64,000 nucleotides of DNA from Sulfitobacter sp043557345 (GTDB lineage: Bacteria > Pseudomonadota > Alphaproteobacteria > Rhodobacterales > Rhodobacteraceae). Where the stretch lies: positions 1-64,000 of the forward strand of contig NZ_JBIFFV010000010.1 of assembly GCF_043557345.1 (NCBI RefSeq), in the 5' to 3' direction. This document shows positions 43,880 through 52,713 of the stretch, in pieces. Within the stretch, counting starts at the first letter, position 1. The number at the start of each line of letters is the position of its first letter. The position numbers were made by a program, and so were the translations under genes. The notes beneath the pieces were generated by a model that saw only the letters and a program-made list of their open reading frames with translations, was not told the DNA's origin and did no database searches.

Positions 43880-44968
43880 TTAGGACCGGTCGAAGACGAT
43901 GACATTGCGCCGCGCGGCGCCGGTCTTGGTGTCGGCAATCGCCTCGTTGATCTGATCCAGCCGCCAGCGGCCTGAAATCAGGCTGTCGAGTTGCAAACGG
44001 CCCTGAAGATAGAGGTCGACCATCCACGGGATATCGCGCTGGATCACCACATCGCCCATTTTGGAGCCGACCATGCCTTGCCCTAGGGCCGCGAGCACCA
44101 CCGGCTCATAGCTGGCCTCGGCCCCGCTGTGGGGCATGCCGACCATGATTACCCGGCCCCCGGCGGCCAGATAGCGCGGCGCGGTTTGATAGGCGGGGAT
44201 TGCGCCCACGGTGACGATGACGGCATCCGCCCCGCGCCCCATGGCCTTGAAGGCGGCGCGCCACGGCTTCGCCTCGGTGGCAAGCACGGTGTCGGTCGCG
44301 CCGAATTCGCAGGCGATGGCGAGTTTGTCTTCGGTCATGTCGACCGCCACGATTCGCCGCGCCCCCGCGATGCGCGCCCCCTGGATGGCGTTGAGGCCGA
44401 CCCCGCCCGCGCCGATCACCACCACGTCTTGACCCGCGCGCAGGCCCGCTGCGTTGACCACGGCGCCGACGCCAGTGATCACGCCGCAGGCGATCAGGCA
44501 GGCGGCGTCTTTGGGAATGTCATGCGAGATCTTCACGACCTGCGACCGGTCGACGACGACCTTCTCGGCGAAACCGCCGGTGTTCATGGCCTGAACGAGC
44601 GGTGCGCCCTCCGCCGTTTGCAGCGGCCCTTCGGGCGCTTGCGGGGTTTCGCAGATCGTCGGCTGGCCCGAGGCGCAGTTGGGGCAGCTGCCACAGGCGC
44701 GGATCAGGGTGACCACCACGCTGTCGCCCTCGGCCAGACCCTGCACATTCGGCCCCACGGCGCTGACCCGGCCTGCGGCCTCGTGCCCATAGACGGCGGG
44801 CAGGGTGCCGCCCCAGCCGCCTTCGGCAAACAGTATGTCGGAATGGCAGATCGCCACGGCATCCAAGGTCACCTCGACCTCGCCCGATTGCGGTGCCTTG
44901 ATGCGGATGTCTTCGACGCTCAGCGGGCTGTCAAAGGCATGGCAGACGGCGGCTTTGATGGTTTGCAA
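43880..44968 (-). CDS. Zinc-dependent alcohol dehydrogenase
   Basis: A 362-residue medium-chain dehydrogenase. AICHSDIL supplies the catalytic zinc Cys, GHEAAGRV the His, and CGSCPNCASGQPTIC the four structural-zinc Cys. The NAD-binding motif is GAGGVGLNAIQGA. It is closest in style to class III/aryl-alcohol dehydrogenases. The start is taken as TTG, eight residues into the longest frame, because AAAGGGA sits properly upstream of it; an ATG 21 bases earlier lacks one. Substrate unknown. Confidence 0.85.
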   Translation of the reverse strand: MQTIKAAVCHAFDSPLSVEDIRIKAPQSGEVEVTLDAVAICHSDILFAEGGWGGTLPAVYGHEAAGRVSAVGPNVQGLAEGDSVVVTLIRACGSCPNCASGQPTICETPQAPEGPLQTAEGAPLVQAMNTGGFAEKVVVDRSQVVKISHDIPKDAACLIACGVITGVGAVVNAAGLRAGQDVVVIGAGGVGLNAIQGARIAGARRIVAVDMTEDKLAIACEFGATDTVLATEAKPWRAAFKAMGRGADAVIVTVGAIPAYQTAPRYLAAGGRVIMVGMPHSGAEASYEPVVLAALGQGMVGSKMGDVVIQRDIPWMVDLYLQGRLQLDSLISGRWRLDQINEAIADTKTGAARRNVIVFDRS

Positions 44969-45040
44969 TGGCCTGTCCCTTTCTTTCAATCCTCGCCAGC
45001 CTGACGCGGATGGGCCGGTGGCGCAAGGCGGGGAATGGGC

Positions 45041-46261
45041 TTACTGCGGCGAAGTTCCACCTTGTGACGTGGGGGTAGGGCGGCTGGCAAAGAGCACTAA
45101 GCCACCGAGGGTCAGCAAAAGCGCCAACAGGAAGGGCGCGCCGGGCAGGTAGACCGCAGCCTCCGGCGCGGTGAAATAGGCGAAAACCGCCGTCATCGTC
45201 AGCGGCGAGAGGATCATCGCCAGCGCGGTGGAGGAACTGAGCGCGCCGTGCAGCTCGCCTTGGGCATCGGCGTTGACGCGGGCCGACATGATGCCTTGAA
45301 GCGCGGGCGGGATCACCCCGGCCAGCGCGGCAAGCGGGGTCATGATCAGCGCCCAAGTGCCCGAGGTCAGCAGGGTCAGCGCGGCGAAGGCGGCAAGGGC
45401 AAAGACATGGCCCAAAATCACCGTGGTGCGCGCGCCCAAGCGGCGGATCACGGGGCCGATCATGGCGCCTTGGACAAGCGCCATCTGCACGCCGAAGAGG
45501 CCGAGCGACAGGCCGATCATCGTCGGCGACCAGCCAAACCGCTCGACCCCGAAATAGGCCCAGATCGCCGGATAGGCGGCAAAGCCCACATGGTAGATGA
45601 AATAGACCGCGAGCAGCCTGCCAACCTCGGGCAGGCGGCCTAGGGCGCGTAGCGCGCCCAGCGGATTGGCCCGCCGCCAGTCGAAGGCGCGGCGCTGCGT
45701 CGGGGGCAGGGTTTCGCGCAGCACGGCCCAGCCGAGCGCCGCATTGCCCGCCGCCAGCAGCGCCGCCGCCCAAAAGGGGGCGCGAGTGCCATATTCGCCG
45801 AGGACGCCGCCCATCAGCGGCCCCAGAACAAAGCCCGCGCCAAAGGCCGCGCCGATCAGCCCGAAACGCGCCGCGCGGTCCTGCGCCGGGGAGATATCGG
45901 CCATATAAGCCGAGGCGGTGGCATGGGTCGCTGCCGTGATGCCGCCCACGAGCCGCCCGATCAGCAGCAGCCAGATGCTGCCCGCGAGCGCCATGACGCC
46001 GTAATCCACCGTCATCACGATCAGCGCCAGCAGCAGGACCGGGCGGCGGCCAAAACGGTCGGAGAGCCCGCCGAGCACCGGGCCGAAGAGAAATTGCATC
46101 GCGGCAAAGCCCGTGGCCAACACGCCACCCCAAAGGGCCGCATCGCTTAGCCCGCCGCCGCGAACTTCGCGGATCAGGTCGGGCATGACGGGCAGGATCA
46201 AACCGACGCCCATGGCATCGATCATCACCGTCACAAGGATAAAGATCAGTGGCAGCGGCAT
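45041..46261 (-). CDS. MFS transporter, TetA-like
   Basis: A 406-residue, twelve-helix major facilitator. MIDAMGVGLILPVMPDL is the first helix of the DHA1/TetA group, and GGLSDRFGRRPVLL is the MFS loop motif. A second-half loop is also present (GPVIRRLGARTTV). It likely exports a drug or metabolite. The internal ATG is used; upstream codons are Arg-rich. No regulator gene adjoins, so the substrate is open. Confidence 0.88.
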   Translation of the reverse strand: MPLPLIFILVTVMIDAMGVGLILPVMPDLIREVRGGGLSDAALWGGVLATGFAAMQFLFGPVLGGLSDRFGRRPVLLLALIVMTVDYGVMALAGSIWLLLIGRLVGGITAATHATASAYMADISPAQDRAARFGLIGAAFGAGFVLGPLMGGVLGEYGTRAPFWAAALLAAGNAALGWAVLRETLPPTQRRAFDWRRANPLGALRALGRLPEVGRLLAVYFIYHVGFAAYPAIWAYFGVERFGWSPTMIGLSLGLFGVQMALVQGAMIGPVIRRLGARTTVILGHVFALAAFAALTLLTSGTWALIMTPLAALAGVIPPALQGIMSARVNADAQGELHGALSSSTALAMILSPLTMTAVFAYFTAPEAAVYLPGAPFLLALLLTLGGLVLFASRPTPTSQGGTSPQ

Positions 46262-46381
46262 TCGGTCAGATCTGGTCCGCGCAGGCGGTGAAGGCAAGGG
46301 TGAACGTCGCGATAGGGCGCGAATGCGGCAGGCGTTGCGGGCGCATGGCCCGCTTGCCGCCAGAGACACCTGCCGCCACGC

Positions 46382-47185
46382 TCAGCCCTGTGCCTTCGCG
46401 ATATGCCCGACACTGGCAAGAAAATCGTTTAGCGTATCAGCGTATTCCTGCGGCTGCTCGACACAGGGCAGGTGGCCGGCGCGGCGGATCAGTTTGAATT
46501 TCGAGGCCGGGATCAGGTCCATCAACTCGCGCACCAGATCGGGCGGGGTCGAGCCGTCTTCCGTCCCTGCGATGCCAAGCGCGGGCAGGCGCAGGCCGGA
46601 GGTCGGCGTCATGAAGTCACTGTGCGAAATCGCCGCCGAACAGCCTGCATAGCCTGCGTCGGGCTGCCGCGTCAGCATGTTGCGCCAGAGCGCCAGTTCC
46701 GGCGTGGCGCGGAATTGGGCGGAAAACCAGCGCTCCATCACAGCATCGGCAAGGCTTTCGATGCCGCCTTTCTCGACGTCGGCGATCCGGGCATCCCAGA
46801 TGTCGCGGTTGCCGATCTTGGTGGCCGTATTGCTCAGCACCAGCGCGCGGATCATGTCGAGCCGTTTGACCGCTAGCCCCTGCGCGATCATCCCGCCGAT
46901 CGACAGGCCCACGAAGACGCAGTCGCGCACCTGAAGGTGGTCGAGCAGCCGCTCGGTGTCGGTGATGAGCGACCCCATCGAATAGGGCGCGGGTGGGCAA
47001 GACGACAGGCCGTGGCCGCGTTTGTCGAAACGGATGATGCGCAGACCGGGCGTGAGCAGCGGCATGATCGGATCCCACAGGCGCATGTCGGTGCCGAGCG
47101 AATTGGCGAAGACCACGGGCGCGCCGTCTTCAGGGCCGTCGACGCGGTAGTGCAGCTGCACCTCGCCGGTGTCGAAAATCTGCAT
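46382..47185 (-). CDS. Alpha/beta hydrolase, 3-oxoadipate enol-lactonase-like
   Basis: A 267-residue hydrolase. The nucleophile elbow is GLSIGGMIAQGLA, and FANSLGTDMRLWDPIMPLL with FDKRGHGLS match PcaD; the terminal His is in RRAGHLPCVEQP. PcaD hydrolyses 3-oxoadipate enol-lactone in protocatechuate breakdown. No other pca genes are present in the window, so the role is by similarity only. Confidence 0.8.
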   Translation of the reverse strand: MQIFDTGEVQLHYRVDGPEDGAPVVFANSLGTDMRLWDPIMPLLTPGLRIIRFDKRGHGLSSCPPAPYSMGSLITDTERLLDHLQVRDCVFVGLSIGGMIAQGLAVKRLDMIRALVLSNTATKIGNRDIWDARIADVEKGGIESLADAVMERWFSAQFRATPELALWRNMLTRQPDAGYAGCSAAISHSDFMTPTSGLRLPALGIAGTEDGSTPPDLVRELMDLIPASKFKLIRRAGHLPCVEQPQEYADTLNDFLASVGHIAKAQG

Positions 47186-47284
47186 GGGAGGTCTCCTGTA
47201 AGCGGCATTGAGGGGGCAGCATATCGTGCGAACGCGGGAGGTCAAAGTGCAGGGCTTCAGCTAAGGACCGCCCGGCCGTAGGCC

Positions 47285-47343
47285 GGGCAGCGCCGACCCG
47301 CGGGGCGGCGCTTTCAGCACCACCCCGCGGGTCGGCGCTGCCC
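47285..47343. repeat. Perfect 21-bp inverted repeat (long hairpin)
   Basis: Two 21-base arms, starting GGGCAGCGCCGACC on the left and its exact complement on the right, flank a 17-base loop. It begins 7 bases past the threonine dehydratase stop on the minus strand. No T-tract follows, so it may be a REP-like element or a strong mRNA 3' hairpin. It shares CGCCGACCCGCGG with the repeat region near 51.8 kb. Confidence 0.7.
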
Positions 47344-47349
47344 TAATCG

Positions 47350-48321
47350 TTACCCCAGTGTCTGTAAAGCGCGGGTGAACATATCCGCGTCCACGTTCCC
47401 GCCGGAGATCGTAACGATCACATCGTCCCCTTCAATCTCTCCGCCCCGGAACAGTGCCGCCGCGAGCGCCACGGCACCGCCCGGTTCGGCCACGAGTTTT
47501 AACCGGTTGAACGCGTGCGCCATCGCCTGCAACGCCTCCTCGTCGCTCACCACCAGTCCCGGCCCCACCAATCGCTGCATGATCGGGAAGGTCAGCTCCC
47601 CCGGCGCAGGCGTCACGATGGCGTCGCAGATCGAGCCGAGCGCCTTCGCATTTCGCTCGATCTGGCCGGAAAGCAACGAGCGGGCGGCATCGTCGAACCC
47701 CTCGGGTTCCGCCGGGCGCACGCGGAATTTCGGCGCTTCGGCCTCCAACGCCAATGCGATGCCGGAGGTCAGGCCGCCGCCGCCGCAGCAGACGATCACT
47801 TCGGCCGCCGCGATACCGGCCTCGGCGGCCTGCTGGGCGATTTCCAGCCCCGTGGTGCCTTGGCCCGCGATGACCTGCGGCTCGTCATAGGGTTTGATCA
47901 GCGTGAGCCCGCGTTCCTCGGCCAAGGCGGCGCCGATCTCCTCGCGGCTCTCATTCGCGCGGTCATAGAGCACCACCTCGGCGCCATAGGCGCGGGTGTT
48001 GGCGATCTTCAGCCGCGGGCTGTCCTTGGGCATCACGATCACGGCGGGCGCGCCGTGCATTTTGGCGGCCAGTGCCACGCCTTGGGCGTGGTTGCCACTG
48101 GAATAGGCGATGACGCCCTTGGCGCGCTGCGCGCTTGGCAAGGCCGAGAGGGCCGACCACGCGCCGCGAAACTTGAAGCTGCCGGTATGCTGCAAACACT
48201 CGGGTTTGACCCAGACCCGGCGGCCCGCGATCTCGTCCAGAAAAGGAGAGTTCAAGAGCGGCGTGCGCCGCACATGCCCCTTGGCGCGGTCGGCGGCGGC
48301 GCGGATCATGTCGATGTTCAT
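47350..48321 (-). CDS. Threonine/serine dehydratase
   Basis: A 323-residue PLP enzyme of fold type II. The PLP lysine is K50 in TGSFKFRGA; YSSGNHAQGVALAA and the phosphate loop CCGGGGLTSG follow. The short length without a regulatory ACT domain fits the catabolic TdcB/serine racemase type. The ATG overlaps the stop of the upstream hydrolase (ATGA). It ends a three-gene overlapping operon. Confidence 0.9.
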   Translation of the reverse strand: MNIDMIRAAADRAKGHVRRTPLLNSPFLDEIAGRRVWVKPECLQHTGSFKFRGAWSALSALPSAQRAKGVIAYSSGNHAQGVALAAKMHGAPAVIVMPKDSPRLKIANTRAYGAEVVLYDRANESREEIGAALAEERGLTLIKPYDEPQVIAGQGTTGLEIAQQAAEAGIAAAEVIVCCGGGGLTSGIALALEAEAPKFRVRPAEPEGFDDAARSLLSGQIERNAKALGSICDAIVTPAPGELTFPIMQRLVGPGLVVSDEEALQAMAHAFNRLKLVAEPGGAVALAAALFRGGEIEGDDVIVTISGGNVDADMFTRALQTLG

Positions 48322-49139
48322 TTGATTTGTCCTATCCATTCGTGCAGCGCGGCAAGCGCTTGGGGTTCGTCGAGAAAGGGGACATGGCCGCGGTCCGGCA
48401 CGTCGGCCACGATCATATCGGGGCGGCGGGCCTGCATCTGCATCAGCGTCTCGCGGCTGAACAGGGTGGAATTGGCCCCCCGGATCGTGACCAGCGGCAG
48501 CCCTTGCAGCGCATCGAAGAACGGCCAAAGGTCGACAGTCTGTTGGCCTGCGGCGGCCACGGCATCGCGCAGATGCGGATCATAGGTGATCTTCAGCCCC
48601 TCGTCGGTCGCCCTGTAGTGGCGTTTGACCTCCTCAAGCCAGCGGCTCTCGGGCACGCCGTGAAACTCGGGGAAGGCGCGGGCCATGGCGGCGGCGGCCT
48701 CCTCATACGTTTTGGCGGCGGGGTTGCGGCCAAGATAGCCCATGATGAATTCCACGCCTTTGGGATCAAGCTCGGGGCCGACGTCGTTCAGCGCCACGCC
48801 CAAAAGGTGATCATGGGCAATCATCGCCAGCGCCATGGCATTCAGCCCGCCGCGCGAGGTGCCGATGAGGGCGACCTGTTCCAAGCCCAGATGCGCGAGC
48901 AATTCCAGCACGTCGCGGCATTCCACCGAGAGCGTGTAGTTCCGCCAATTCGCGTCGAAATCCGAACGGCCCCGGCCCCGGTAGTCCATGCGGATCAACC
49001 GGTGATCGGCCAAATGCGGGGCGAGGTAGTCGAAATCCGCGCCGGTGCGGGTGAGACCGGCAAGGCAAAGGATCGGCAGGCCGCGGCCCTCATCCGTGTA
49101 ATGTAGCGACAACCCGTCGGAGGTGGTGAAACGGGGCAT
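48318..49139 (-). CDS. Alpha/beta hydrolase
   Basis: A 273-residue hydrolase with nucleophile elbow GTSRGGLNAM and an oxyanion-side CLAGLTRTGADFDYLAPHL segment; MDYRGRGRSDFD follows, and the His is in PDRGHVPFLDEP. The substrate is unknown. The ATG overlaps the dehalogenase stop (TAATG), and its own stop overlaps the dehydratase start. An esterase or lactonase role is possible. Confidence 0.85.
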   Translation of the reverse strand: MPRFTTSDGLSLHYTDEGRGLPILCLAGLTRTGADFDYLAPHLADHRLIRMDYRGRGRSDFDANWRNYTLSVECRDVLELLAHLGLEQVALIGTSRGGLNAMALAMIAHDHLLGVALNDVGPELDPKGVEFIMGYLGRNPAAKTYEEAAAAMARAFPEFHGVPESRWLEEVKRHYRATDEGLKITYDPHLRDAVAAAGQQTVDLWPFFDALQGLPLVTIRGANSTLFSRETLMQMQARRPDMIVADVPDRGHVPFLDEPQALAALHEWIGQIK

Positions 49140-49825
49140 TACAGACCCGCCAACGCGGGAATGCCGCTGAGTTCGCGCAGCTGATGCGCGGGTTTCCACG
49201 GCAACCGGTCCACCGGATCGCCGCCCCGGTTTACCCATGCGGTGGTGAACCCATAGCCCGTCGCCGCTGCCGCGTCCCAGCCGTTGGAGGACACGAACAG
49301 CACCTCGTCCTTGGCGCAGCCGAAGTGTGCCCCGACAAGGTCATAGACCGACGTATGCGGTTTGAAAACGCCGACGCTTTCGACCGAGAGCGAAACATCC
49401 AAAAGACCACCGATTCCCGCCGATTGCACCGCCCCGTCCAACATCGCGGGCGCGCCGTTGGACAGGATCGCGGTGTTCAGGCCCCCGTCCTTGAGCGCTT
49501 GCAGCATGGCGGGCACCTCGTCATAGGCGCGAAGCTCCCAGTAAAGCGCCAGCAGGCGCTCGCGCAGGGCAGGGTCATCGGCGAGGTTCATCTTCTCCAG
49601 CGTCCAGTCCAGCCCCTCTTGGGTGACCTGCCAGAAATCGTCATGCGCCCCGGTCACGGCCCGCAGCCATGAATACTGCAACTGCTTGAGACGCCAGTGT
49701 TCCGCCAGTTCCGGCCATGTCTCGGCAATGGCGGCGAAAGCGGGTTCGGCTGCGGCCTCACGGGCGGCGGCGGCCACGTCGAAGAGGGTTCCATAGGCGT
49801 CGAAAACGCAGGTGGTGATGGGCAT
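49139..49825 (-). CDS. Haloacid dehalogenase, type II
   Basis: A 228-residue HAD-fold enzyme. The nucleophile is Asp9 in VFDAYGTLFDV; ILSNGAPAML, the lysine in VFKPHTSVYDLV, and FVSSNGWDAAAATGYGFTTAWVNR (in parts) are the L-2-haloacid dehalogenase form. It would hydrolyse 2-haloalkanoic acids with inversion, useful in seawater. It heads the operon with the hydrolase and dehydratase. Confidence 0.9.
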   Translation of the reverse strand: MPITTCVFDAYGTLFDVAAAAREAAAEPAFAAIAETWPELAEHWRLKQLQYSWLRAVTGAHDDFWQVTQEGLDWTLEKMNLADDPALRERLLALYWELRAYDEVPAMLQALKDGGLNTAILSNGAPAMLDGAVQSAGIGGLLDVSLSVESVGVFKPHTSVYDLVGAHFGCAKDEVLFVSSNGWDAAAATGYGFTTAWVNRGGDPVDRLPWKPAHQLRELSGIPALAGL

Positions 49826-50018
49826 CTGACAGGCTCTCCCTTTCCGTGTCGCGGCAGAGTGGCACGCAGGGGCGGCGGCGAAAAGGGGCGAATTCCGCGT
49901 TCGACCCGGACGGGGGGTTTACTCTCGGGGTCACAATCTTCATGCTGTCGCGGATTTTGGAGCACCCGCGCAGATACGCGGCCTCCTTCCCTTTTCCCCT
50001 ACAGATTGGAGACACCCG

Positions 50019-50456
50019 ATGGCTGAGGTCAAATCCGGCGACACAGTACAGATTCACTATACCGGCACGTTGAAAGACGGCACCACATTCGACAGCTCCG
50101 AGGGCCGTGACCCGCTTGAGTTCGTCGTGGGTTCGGGCCAGATCATCCCCGGTCTCGACAGCGCGCTGCCCGGCATGACCGAGGGCGACAAGAAGGTCGT
50201 TCAGGTGCCCAGCGAAGAGGCCTATGGCCCCGTGAACCCCGAGATGCGTCAGGCCGTGCCGCGCGAAGGCATCCCGGCGGATATCCCGCTCGATCCCGGT
50301 ACGCAGCTGCAGATGCAGACCCCCGAAGGCCAAGCACTGCCGGTGACCGTGGTCGAGGTTGACGAGACCACCGTCACGCTCGACGCCAACCACCCGCTGG
50401 CGGGCAAAGACCTGCAGTTCGACATCGAACTGGTCAAGATCGCTCCGGCGGCCTGA
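50019..50456 (+). CDS. FKBP-type peptidyl-prolyl isomerase, SlpA-like
   Basis: A 145-residue isomerase/chaperone. The FKBP half-domain reads VQIHYTGTLKDGTTFDSSEGRDPLEF, the flap insert contains the EEAYGPVNPEMRQAVPRE region, and the end is 'DANHPLAGKDLQFDIELV', which is typical of SlyD/SlpA proteins. There is no His-rich metal tail, so SlpA fits better. Upstream ATTGGAGACACCCG gives a ribosome binding site. Cytoplasmic. Confidence 0.92.
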   Translation: MAEVKSGDTVQIHYTGTLKDGTTFDSSEGRDPLEFVVGSGQIIPGLDSALPGMTEGDKKVVQVPSEEAYGPVNPEMRQAVPREGIPADIPLDPGTQLQMQTPEGQALPVTVVEVDETTVTLDANHPLAGKDLQFDIELVKIAPAA

Positions 50457-50553
50457 TATCGGTGGCCGGGGGGCTTCCCCCCGGCACGCCCCAAAGACGT
50501 ATCTGGCGTTTTTTCCCCTCGCACGCCCGCGCATTGGCGCATATGCAGGGGCC

Positions 50554-51669
50554 ATGGATACCCCAGATACATTCGAGATTTTCCTCGTCTGCCCGCCCGG
50601 GCTTGAGGATTTGCTCTGCGCCGAAGCGCAGGAAAAAGGTTTTGCAGCAGCGCAGGCCCAGCCCGGTGGCGTGCGCGTGCAGGGCGGCTGGCCCGAGGTC
50701 TGGCGCGCCAATCTGGAGCTGCGCGGCGCCGCGCGGGTGCTGGCGCGGATCGGCGGTTTCATGGCCTTCCATCTGGCGCAGTTGGACAAACGCTGTCGGA
50801 AGTTCCCCTTCGGTGACGTTCTGCGGTCGGATGTGCCGGTGAAGGTGCAGGTGACGACCAAGGCGTCGAAGATTTACCACGCCGGAGCGGCGGCGCAGCG
50901 GGTCGAGACGGCGCTGCGCGAGAGCCACGGTATTCCTGTCGATGCCGAGGCCGCGCTGATGTTGAAAGTGCGCATTCACGACAATCAGGTAACCTTCAGC
51001 CTCGATACCTCCGGCGAGGCGCTGCACAAACGCGGCCACAAGGAGGCCGTGGGCAAGGCGCCGATGCGCGAGAACATGGCGGCGCTGATGCTGCGGTCTT
51101 GCGGCTATGTGCGCGGTGAGCCGGTGGTTGATCCGATGTGCGGCTCGGGCACGTTCCTGATCGAGGCGGCCGAGATCGCGGCGGGGCTGAAGCCCGGACG
51201 CTCGCGGCGCTTCGCCTTCGAGGATCTGGCGAGTTTCGATGCCAGGGCGTGGGGCGCGATGCGCGCGGAGGGGGAGGTGGCCGAGCCTGCCGCGCGGTTC
51301 TACGGCTCGGACCGGGACGCGGGCGCGGTGCGCATGAGCACGGCCAATGCCGACCGGGCCGGGGTGGGGGAATGGTGTCATTTTGCCTGCCACGGGGCCG
51401 GGGAGGTGCAGCCGCCCGAAGGCCCGCCCGGACTGGTGATCGTGAACCCGCCCTATGGCGGGCGGATCGGCAACAAGAAGCTGCTTTATCCGCTCTACGG
51501 GACGCTGGGGGAGACGCTGAAAGCGCGCTTCCGCGGCTGGCGCGTGGGGCTGGTGACCTCGGAGCCGCCGCTTGCGAAGGCGACCGGGCTGCCGTGGAAG
51601 GGGCAGGGACCGGCGATCGCGCATGGGGGGATGAAAGTGTGGCTTTGGCAGACCGAGGCGTTGCGGTAG
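50554..51669 (+). CDS. THUMP-domain class I SAM-dependent RNA methyltransferase
   Basis: A 371-residue RNA methyltransferase of the RlmL/UPF0020 group. An N-terminal THUMP region (1-150) includes VRVQGGWPEVWRANLELRGAARVL. The SAM site is DPMCGSGTFLIEAAEIA, and the catalytic NPPYGGRIG motif marks an N-methyltransferase acting on guanine (m2G). It corresponds to the first half of E. coli RlmL, without the RlmK half. The ATG at MDTPDTFEIF is used; the longer frame starts inside the FKBP gene. Confidence 0.9.
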   Translation: MDTPDTFEIFLVCPPGLEDLLCAEAQEKGFAAAQAQPGGVRVQGGWPEVWRANLELRGAARVLARIGGFMAFHLAQLDKRCRKFPFGDVLRSDVPVKVQVTTKASKIYHAGAAAQRVETALRESHGIPVDAEAALMLKVRIHDNQVTFSLDTSGEALHKRGHKEAVGKAPMRENMAALMLRSCGYVRGEPVVDPMCGSGTFLIEAAEIAAGLKPGRSRRFAFEDLASFDARAWGAMRAEGEVAEPAARFYGSDRDAGAVRMSTANADRAGVGEWCHFACHGAGEVQPPEGPPGLVIVNPPYGGRIGNKKLLYPLYGTLGETLKARFRGWRVGLVTSEPPLAKATGLPWKGQGPAIAHGGMKVWLWQTEALR

Positions 51670-51912
51670 AGGGCGCCACCCCGGGCCGGAATCAAGCCGC
51701 AGGCGCCGGGCCATCGCCTGCCCGCCCCCCGGGTAGGCGATTTGGTGAGGCTGGGCGAAACTTCGCGAATTCACGTCACTGCTGAACCATAAAGTGGCAT
51801 GGTTCAACCGTTGGATCGCCGACCCGCGGCCAGGCGATGGCCCTCAGGTCAATATTGCCACCCCGGCCCGGCGCCTGCGGCTTGATTCCGGGCCGGGACA
51901 GTCGAAACCGCT
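51670..51912. repeat. Intergenic MITE/REP-like nested inverted repeats
   Basis: A 27-bp arm at 51686-51712 (starting CCGGAATCAAGCC) has its exact inverse at 51865-51891. A second 13-bp pair, GGGCCATCGCCTG at 51708-51720 and its inverse at 51831-51843, is nested inside. A further 12-bp hairpin at about 51713-51740 has one G-T pair and may terminate the methyltransferase. No gene is seen in this gap. Confidence 0.65.
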
Positions 51913-52704
51913 TTACAGGTTCTCCGCCTGCGGCATCCCCAGCACGTGGAAGCCACCATCCACGCGGATGATCTCGCCCGTCGTGCAGGCACCCGCATCG
52001 GACGCCAGATAGACCGCCGTGCCGCCCACGGCCTCTAGCGTCGCGTTGGACCGCAGCGGCGCGTTCTGATCCGTGTGCTTGTAGGTCTTGCGCGCGCCGC
52101 CAATCGCCGCCCCGGCAAGCGTCTTCATCGGCCCCGGCGAGATCGCGTTCACGCGGATGCCTTCGGGGCCCAGGTCATTCGCCAGATAGCGCGTCGCACT
52201 CTCCAGCGCCGCCTTGGCCACGCCCATCACGTTGTAATTCGGCGTCACCCGGTTCGAGCCCATGTAGGTCAGCGTCATCAGCGTGCCGCCATTGTCCTTC
52301 ATCAGCGGATGCGCGCGGCGCGCCACGTCGATGAAGGAATAGGCCGAGATATCCATCGAGTTCTTGAAGTTCGCCCGGCTGGTGTTCAAAAAACGCCCCG
52401 TCAGTTCGGATTTGTCCGAAAAGGCAATGGCATGCACGACGAAGTCGATCGTCGGCCAGCGCGCGCCCAGCTCCTCGAAAGCGCGGTCGAGCGAGGCGTC
52501 GTCGGTCACGTCGACATCGACCATGAAGTCGGAGCCGACGCTCTGCGCCAGCGGCTCCAGACGTTTGCCAAAGGCCTCGCCCTGGTAGGTAAAGGCCAGT
52601 TCCGCCCCGGCCTCGGCCATTGCCTTTGCGATGCCCCAGGCGATGGAGCGTTCATTGGCCACACCCATGACAAGGCCGCGTTTTCCTGCAAGCAATCCAG
52701 ACAT
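51913..52704 (-). CDS. fabI: Enoyl-ACP reductase FabI
   Basis: A 263-residue short-chain-dehydrogenase-type reductase that ends each cycle of fatty acid elongation. GLVMGVANERSIAWGIAKA is the NADH-binding start, and the catalytic Tyr/Lys pair lies in NYNVMGVAKAALES. SPGPMKTLAGAAIGG follows the FabI pattern. It follows fabB by 9 bases, so both are one operon. Triclosan-type inhibitors target this enzyme in other species. Confidence 0.95.
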   Translation of the reverse strand: MSGLLAGKRGLVMGVANERSIAWGIAKAMAEAGAELAFTYQGEAFGKRLEPLAQSVGSDFMVDVDVTDDASLDRAFEELGARWPTIDFVVHAIAFSDKSELTGRFLNTSRANFKNSMDISAYSFIDVARRAHPLMKDNGGTLMTLTYMGSNRVTPNYNVMGVAKAALESATRYLANDLGPEGIRVNAISPGPMKTLAGAAIGGARKTYKHTDQNAPLRSNATLEAVGGTAVYLASDAGACTTGEIIRVDGGFHVLGMPQAENL

Positions 52705-52713
52705 GCCCAGCCC

